Below are positions 59,407-64,000 of a stretch of DNA of 64,000 bases, one piece after another. Source of the DNA: Paracoccus marcusii (GTDB lineage Bacteria; Pseudomonadota; Alphaproteobacteria; Rhodobacterales; Rhodobacteraceae); NCBI RefSeq assembly GCF_028621715.1, contig NZ_CP117466.1, forward strand, positions 501,001 to 565,000, given 5' to 3'. Position 1 is the first letter of the stretch; every line of letters starts with the position of its first letter. The notes beneath the pieces are model-generated. The model saw nothing but the letters and a program-made list of their open reading frames with translations. It had not been told where the DNA came from and made no database searches. The position numbers and the translations under genes were made by a program.

Positions 59407-60198
59407 TCAGGCGGCGGTCTTGGGCGGGTATTTCGGTGCGTGCAGCCCCAGGGCGCGGGCCTGGGCGATGTCGGCCAACAGGTCGCGCCGGGCGGCGGCG
59501 AACAGGTCGTCCAGATCGTCTATCACGAAATAGACCGGCTGGTGGATATCGATCCGATACGGCGTGCGCAGGATGTCGATCACGTCGAAGGGCCGCTGTT
59601 CCGCCTGTCCGGAAATGGCCCATGGCAGTTCGGTGACCGAACTGGCCAGCCCCGACCCCAGGGCCTTCAGCTGGCCATCCTCGCGCATCAGCCCGAATTC
59701 GATCGAGAACCAATACAGGCGGATCAGCCAGGCATAATCGGCCTTGTCGCAGCGCGTTCCCGCCGCGCCGATGGCCTGGCTGAAGGCGGCAAAGGCCGGA
59801 TCGGTCAGCAGCGGGGTGTGGCCGAAAATCTCGTGGAAGATGTCCGGCTCTTCGATATAGTTGAAATGCTTGCGCTTGCGGATGAAGCTGGCGGCCGGGA
59901 ACGTCCGGTCGGCCAGCATGCCGAAGAACCGCCCGAACCCGATCAGCGCCGGCACGGGTTCCACCCGCCACCCGGTCAGCGCGCCCAGCTTGGCCGACAC
60001 CTCGGGGCATTGCGGCACGCGGTCCTGCGGCAGGTCCAGCAGGTCCAGACCCCGCAGATAGGGCGAGGCCATCCGGTCCCGCACGGCGGGCAACTGCTGG
60101 GCCATCAGGTCGCGCCAGACGGCATCCTCCTCGGCATCATAGGCGATGAAACCCCGGTCATCGGCGACCTTGGCGGCGTATTCGGTCGATTTCGGCAT
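59407..60198 (-). CDS. phhA: Phenylalanine 4-hydroxylase
   Basis: A 263-residue bacterial aromatic amino acid hydroxylase. The iron ligands are H122 and H127 (FHEIFGHTPL) and E167 (FSIEFGL). It converts phenylalanine to tyrosine with oxygen and a tetrahydropterin. The ATG at 60198 (MPKSTEYAAKVAD) follows GAGGAGG; the frame remains open upstream across the divergent promoter, but that part is not family sequence. It is co-transcribed with phhB and divergent from an Lrp-type regulator. Confidence 0.95.
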   Translation of the reverse strand: MPKSTEYAAKVADDRGFIAYDAEEDAVWRDLMAQQLPAVRDRMASPYLRGLDLLDLPQDRVPQCPEVSAKLGALTGWRVEPVPALIGFGRFFGMLADRTFPAASFIRKRKHFNYIEEPDIFHEIFGHTPLLTDPAFAAFSQAIGAAGTRCDKADYAWLIRLYWFSIEFGLMREDGQLKALGSGLASSVTELPWAISGQAEQRPFDVIDILRTPYRIDIHQPVYFVIDDLDDLFAAARRDLLADIAQARALGLHAPKYPPKTAA

Positions 60199-60226
60199 GG
60201 CACGTCCTCCTCTGCGGTCCAGATTA

Positions 60227-60272
60227 CCGGATGCGGGGGAAAAACCTTGCCGGAATGGGTTGTCCATCCGGC
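60227..60272. promoter_or_regulatory. Palindromic sites in the phhA-lrp divergent gap
   Basis: CCGGATG (60227-60233) is repeated in inverse as CATCCGG (60265-60271), and GCCGGAATGG (60249-60258) faces CCATCCGGC (60264-60272) in an imperfect palindrome. These overlap the region needed for phhA expression and are plausible sites for the adjacent Lrp-family regulator. Confidence 0.45.
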
Positions 60273-60317
60273 TTTGGCGGCACATCATTTCGCAGACTGT
60301 CGAAACAGGGGAAACCG

Positions 60318-60779
60318 ATGCCCGATCTGGACGACGCCGACCGCCGCATCCTGCGCCTGATGCAGCAGGACGCGACCCTGTCGACCCAGGGGCTGGCCGA
60401 TGCGGCGGGCCTGTCGACATCGCCCGCGTGGCGGCGGCTGCGGCGGCTGATCGAAACCGGGGTGATCGACCGGCAGGTGGCGCTGGTCCCGCCGGCCAAG
60501 GCCGGGCTGCATGCCCTGGCCTATGTCCAGGTGTCGCTGCTGGACCATACCGAGGCGACGCTGGCGCGGTTCGACCGCTTCGTGCAGACCGAGGCGCAGA
60601 TCCTGGAATGCGCGACCATCACCGGCACCTTCGACTATCAGCTGAAGATCGTAGCGACCGACCCCGAGGGGCTGGAACATTTCCTGATGCGCCGGATGCT
60701 GTCCTTGGGCATCATCCGCAGCACGGTGACGCATTTCGTGCTGCGTCAGACGAAATACACGACCGCCCTGCCCCTGTGA
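60318..60779 (+). CDS. Lrp/AsnC-family transcriptional regulator
   Basis: A 153-residue regulator: N-terminal HTH (DADRRILRLMQQDATLSTQGLA, SPAWRRLRRLIETGVI) and C-terminal RAM/AsnC ligand-binding domain (CATITGTFDYQLKIVATD). These proteins usually sense an amino acid. Divergent from phhA-phhB, it most likely activates phenylalanine hydroxylation in response to phenylalanine. The ATG at 60318 (MPDLDDADRRIL) follows GGGGAAA. Confidence 0.9.
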   Translation: MPDLDDADRRILRLMQQDATLSTQGLADAAGLSTSPAWRRLRRLIETGVIDRQVALVPPAKAGLHALAYVQVSLLDHTEATLARFDRFVQTEAQILECATITGTFDYQLKIVATDPEGLEHFLMRRMLSLGIIRSTVTHFVLRQTKYTTALPL

Positions 60780-62219
60780 TCACAGCAGCGGCGATGCCAG
60801 CGCCAGCGCGTTGTTGCGGATGCGCCGCCACGGCGACCAGGCGCGCACCTGGTCCAGCGTGATCGCGTCGGCCCGCGCGACATAGCTGGCCTGCCGCGCA
60901 TCCAGCAGCCCGACGAATTCCGGATCATAGACCGCCATGTTGACCTCATAGTTCAGCTCGAAGCTGCGACGGTCCAGGTTCGCGCTGCCGATCATCGCCA
61001 TGCGCCCGTCCACGGTCAGGATCTTGGAATGCAGCAGGCCGTCGCGGAACAGCATCAGCCGGACCCCGGCGGCCAGCAGCCCGTAATAGAAGCCCTGGCT
61101 GGTCGCCCCCACGATCAGGCTGTCGTTGCGGGCGGGCAGGATCATGGTGACCTGCACCCCGCGCCGCGCCGCCGCCCGGATCGCCGCGTCCAGCGCATCG
61201 TCGGGGACATAATACGGCGTGGTGATCACCACCCGGTCGCGCGCCGCATGCAGCATCGCGGACAGGCAGTCCGACACGCTGCCCGCGCGCAGGTCGGGGC
61301 CGGTGGCCACCACCTGCGCCGCGACGCCGGGATCGGCAACCGGCGCCACCGGCTGCAGCATGGGGCCCAGATCGCGGCCGGTATAGCTCATCCAGTCCGA
61401 CAGGAAGACGCCCTGCAGCTGGCGCACCGCCGGTCCCTCGACCCGAACCAGGATGTCGACCCAAGGGGCAAAGCGCGCCTTGATCGCGAACGCCATGTCC
61501 GCGCAGTTGCGGCTGCCGGTGAAGGCCACGGCATTGTCGATCACCAGGATCTTGCGGTGGTTGCGCAGGTCCAGACGCTGGAACAGGATGCTGATGAAGG
61601 GCAGGCCCCAGGGAAAGGCGGTGACGCATTCCACGCCCGCCTGGCTCATCCGGTCCCACAGCTCCGACCGGACCAGCGACCGCGACCCAAGGGCGTCGAC
61701 GATGACACGGCATTGCACGCCGCGATCCTCGGCGCGGCACAGGGCCTGGGCGACCTTGGTGCCGCTGGCATCGGGCAGCCAGATGTAGAACAGCAGATGC
61801 ACGTGGTCGGTCGCCGCATCGATGGCCGCGACCAGCTCGTCGATCGCCCCGTCGCTCTCCTCCAGCAGCTGCAGGCTGTTGCCTTGGACGGCCTGCATGC
61901 CGCCCACCGCCTCGTTCGCGGCGATGATCGGGCCCGCGGGGTCGGACCGGTCGGCGCGGACGGCGGGCACGGCGGTGCGCAGGCCGGTCAGGCGGTCGCG
62001 CACGTCGGACATGCGCTGGACCTCGGCTTGCTTCATGCGGACCTCTCCGAACAGCAGATAGGCCGCGATCCCCAAGAGCGGCACTGCCTCGACGACCATG
62101 ATCCAGGCCAGCCGCACCGAGGGCTCGACCCTGGGACGCAGCAGCACGCGGGCGATGATCACCAGCGACAGGGTCGTGTGCGTGAAAAAGAACAGGGTCG
62201 TCCACATGCCCGGCATCAT
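60780..62219 (-). CDS. cls: Cardiolipin synthase
   Basis: A 479-residue ClsA-type protein: two N-terminal membrane helices (MWTTLFFFTHTTLSLVII, WIMVVEAVPLLGIAAYLLFGE in part) and two phospholipase D HKD motifs, HRKILVIDNAVAFTGSRN and HSKILTVDGRMAMIGSANLD. It joins two phosphatidylglycerols to form cardiolipin at the inner membrane. The start at 62219 (MMPGMWTTLFF) follows a run of G with GGCGG; a 30-codon extension overlaps the accD promoter and is rejected. Divergent from accD. Confidence 0.92.
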   Translation of the reverse strand: MMPGMWTTLFFFTHTTLSLVIIARVLLRPRVEPSVRLAWIMVVEAVPLLGIAAYLLFGEVRMKQAEVQRMSDVRDRLTGLRTAVPAVRADRSDPAGPIIAANEAVGGMQAVQGNSLQLLEESDGAIDELVAAIDAATDHVHLLFYIWLPDASGTKVAQALCRAEDRGVQCRVIVDALGSRSLVRSELWDRMSQAGVECVTAFPWGLPFISILFQRLDLRNHRKILVIDNAVAFTGSRNCADMAFAIKARFAPWVDILVRVEGPAVRQLQGVFLSDWMSYTGRDLGPMLQPVAPVADPGVAAQVVATGPDLRAGSVSDCLSAMLHAARDRVVITTPYYVPDDALDAAIRAAARRGVQVTMILPARNDSLIVGATSQGFYYGLLAAGVRLMLFRDGLLHSKILTVDGRMAMIGSANLDRRSFELNYEVNMAVYDPEFVGLLDARQASYVARADAITLDQVRAWSPWRRIRNNALALASPLL

Positions 62220-62295
62220 CAGCCGCCCCCCCGGCAATTGCAATTCCCCGCGTGGGGCCCTATCTGGGGGCCTGAAACAGCCAAGGCCATTCGCG

Positions 62296-63237
62296 ATGAA
62301 CTGGATCACGAACTACGTCCGCCCGCGCATCAACTCGCTGTTCTCGCGGCGCGAAGTCCCCGAGAACCTGTGGACGAAATGCCCCGAATGCGGGACGATG
62401 CTGTTCCACCGCGAATTGTCGGACAACCTGAACGTCTGCACGAACTGCGATCACCACATGGCGATCACGCCGCGCGACCGCTTCGGTGCGCTGTTCGACG
62501 GCGGCGCCTTCGTCGAGGTCAAGGTCCCCGAGCCCATCGCAGACCCGCTGCAGTTCCGCGACCAGAAGAAATACCCCGACCGCATGAAGGCTGCGCAGAA
62601 ATCCACCGGCGAAAAGGAGGCCATGCTGGTCGCCGAGGGAGAGATCGGCCGCACCCCGGTCATCGCCGTGGGCCAGGACTTCAGCTTCATGGGCGGGTCC
62701 ATGGGCATGTATGTGGGCAATGCGATCGTGGCGGCCGCCGAACGGGCGATCAAGGTTCGAAAGCCGATGATCCTCTTCTCCGCAGCGGGCGGCGCCCGCA
62801 TGCAGGAGGGGATCCTGTCCCTGATGCAGATGCCCCGCACCACCGTCGCGGTCGAGATGCTGCGCGAGGCCGGCATCCCCTACATCGTCGTGCTGACCCA
62901 CCCGACCACGGGCGGCGTCACCGCCAGCTATGCCATGCTAGGCGACATCCACATCGCCGAACCCAACGCGCTGATCTGCTTTGCCGGCCCGCGCGTGATT
63001 GAACAGACGATCCGCGAGAAGCTGCCCGAAGGGTTCCAGCGCGCCGAATACCTGCTGGAACACGGCATGCTGGACCGCGTGACCCATCGCGGCAAGCTGC
63101 GCGACGAACTGGTCTCGATCCTGCGGATGCTGGGCGGCCTGCCCGCCCCCACCCGCGCCGACCTGCCAGCGCCCGAACCGGTCAACGACCCGATCCCGGC
63201 GCCGGCTCCCACGCCTGCGCCGGCCCCGGCCGAGTAA
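62296..63237 (+). CDS. accD: Acetyl-CoA carboxylase carboxyltransferase subunit beta
   Basis: A 313-residue subunit with the N-terminal zinc ribbon C29, C32, C48 and C51 (KCPECG, VCTNCDHH) and the carboxyltransferase core (FSAAGGARMQEGILSLMQM, VLTHPTTGGVTASYAMLGD). With AccA it transfers the carboxyl group from biotin to acetyl-CoA, the first step of fatty acid synthesis. The C-terminus is a low-complexity Pro/Ala tail (PIPAPAPTPAPAPAE). The ATG at 62296 (MNWITNYVRPRINS) fits the family exactly. Followed by folC, the usual order. Confidence 0.97.
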   Translation: MNWITNYVRPRINSLFSRREVPENLWTKCPECGTMLFHRELSDNLNVCTNCDHHMAITPRDRFGALFDGGAFVEVKVPEPIADPLQFRDQKKYPDRMKAAQKSTGEKEAMLVAEGEIGRTPVIAVGQDFSFMGGSMGMYVGNAIVAAAERAIKVRKPMILFSAAGGARMQEGILSLMQMPRTTVAVEMLREAGIPYIVVLTHPTTGGVTASYAMLGDIHIAEPNALICFAGPRVIEQTIREKLPEGFQRAEYLLEHGMLDRVTHRGKLRDELVSILRMLGGLPAPTRADLPAPEPVNDPIPAPAPTPAPAPAE

Positions 63238-63255
63238 TTCTTCTTTGTCGAAATA

Positions 63256-63283
63256 CCCCGGGGGTCCGGGGGCTGGCCCCCGG
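63256..63283 (+). repeat. Dispersed GGGGGTCCGGGGGC palindrome, copy 2
   Basis: ACCCCGGGGGTCCGGGGGC followed by TG and GCCCCCGG: an 8-bp perfect inverted repeat (63266-63273 with 63276-63283) preceded by GGGGGT. It matches the element at 11135-11165 on the other strand. Here it lies between accD and folC and overlaps the folC leader. Confidence 0.6.
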
Positions 63284-63291
63284 TGCATGAC

Positions 63292-64000
63292 ATGACCACA
63301 TCCGATGCGATCCTGTCGCGCCTCATGGCGCTGCACCCCAAGGTGATCGACCTGTCGCTCGACCGAATGCACCGCCTTCTGGCGGCCTTGGGCAACCCCG
63401 AACGTGCCATCCCCCCGGTGATCCACATCGCGGGCACCAACGGCAAGGGCAGCACGCAAGCGATGATCCGCGCGGGGCTCGAAGCCGGGGGGGCGCGGGT
63501 CCATGCCTATACCTCGCCGCACCTGGCGCAGTTTCGCGAACGCATCCGCCTGGCGGGCACCCTGATCGAGGACGACGCCTTGGCCGACCTGCTGGCCCAG
63601 GTCGAGGCCGCGAATGACGGCCAGCCCATCACCTTCTTCGAGATCACCACCGCCGCGGCCTTCCTGGCCTTCGCCCGCACCCCCGCAGACTTCACCCTGC
63701 TGGAGGTCGGACTGGGCGGGCGCCTGGACGCGACCAACGTCATCGACGCACCGCGCCTGACGGTCATCACGCCGGTCTCGATCGACCACACCCAGTACCT
63801 GGGAGAGACGCTGCCCCTGATCGCCGCCGAAAAGGCCGGCATCATCAAGCCCCGCGTCCCCGTCATCGTCGGCCCCCAGGACGACGATGCCCTGCGCGTG
63901 ATCGAGGCGCGCGCCATGGGCCTGTCCGCGCCCATCGTCGCACATGGCCAGCACTGGATGATCCAGCCCGAACGCGACGGCATGGTGTTCCAGGACGATC
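63292..64000 (+). CDS. folC: Dihydrofolate/folylpolyglutamate synthase FolC (partial, runs off the right edge)
   Basis: The first 236 codons are present. The Mur-ligase-like ATP loop is GTNGKGST at 48-55, followed by TSPHLAQFRERIRL and the VGLGGRLDATNVID block. FolC adds glutamate to dihydropteroate and to folates. The ATG at 63292 (MTTSDAILSRLMALH) is used because the ATG at 63287 meets a stop after two codons. The frame is open to the window end, so the C-terminal domain is missing only because of the cut. accD-folC is a common order. Confidence 0.95.
   Translation, partial: MTTSDAILSRLMALHPKVIDLSLDRMHRLLAALGNPERAIPPVIHIAGTNGKGSTQAMIRAGLEAGGARVHAYTSPHLAQFRERIRLAGTLIEDDALADLLAQVEAANDGQPITFFEITTAAAFLAFARTPADFTLLEVGLGGRLDATNVIDAPRLTVITPVSIDHTQYLGETLPLIAAEKAGIIKPRVPVIVGPQDDDALRVIEARAMGLSAPIVAHGQHWMIQPERDGMVFQDD

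Overview
The window is high-GC DNA (roughly two thirds G+C) from an alphaproteobacterium, most likely a Paracoccus-like member of the Rhodobacteraceae. This is inferred from codon use, the four-subunit sarcosine oxidase operon, CcmI, a DUF1289 protein, many TRAP and ABC uptake systems, and the accD-folC and der-bamB-TPR gene orders. Genes are densely packed, many overlap by the ATGA type, and no phage, transposon, CRISPR or rRNA is visible. Both ends cut a gene: meaB on the left and folC on the right.

Layout. 1-7.2 kb holds housekeeping genes: meaB (partial), a periplasmic thioredoxin, serS with a compositionally odd internal patch, a membrane protein, der-bamB-TPR, and sodB. 7.2-12.8 kb is a sarcosine oxidase operon, read soxB, a small membrane protein, soxD, soxA, soxG. 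13-19.5 kb carries ccmI-ruvX-DUF1289, a CbpA-type J-protein, an aldo/keto reductase behind a strong terminator, a solo LuxR regulator and a phospholipase D-like protein.

19.6-35.4 kb is a C4/C5 catabolic island. One arm is the leftward L-threonate/D-erythronate operon (ltnD-otnK-otnC-otnI-deoR-denD-gntP). The other is the rightward pentitol arm: xylitol dehydrogenase, AraC regulator, sugar ABC transporter, FGGY pentulose kinase, an SDR and ribitol 2-dehydrogenase. 35.4-41.1 kb is a cluster with a hydantoinase, a class V aminotransferase-like protein, an amino-acid-type ABC transporter and a divergent FCD-GntR regulator. A tRNA-Met(CAT) and two YceI-type genes follow.

43.7-52.7 kb is the most interesting region. 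A flavin-dependent (LLM) monooxygenase, an aldo/keto reductase and a flavin reductase match the SmoC/SmoB/SmoA set of the oxidative sulfoquinovose pathway. They are flanked by a Gfo/Idh/MocA protein (a candidate NAD-dependent sulfoquinovosidase), a GntR regulator, a complete TRAP transporter and a YeiH-type sulfate/sulfite exporter candidate. Together they look like a self-contained system that imports an organosulfonate sugar, removes sulfite and yields glucose; the substrate assignment is inference.

The right end (52.7-64 kb) holds small secreted proteins, an AI-2E-type transporter, the nspC/carboxynorspermidine synthase pair, phenylalanine hydroxylase with its dehydratase and a divergent Lrp regulator, cardiolipin synthase, accD and folC.
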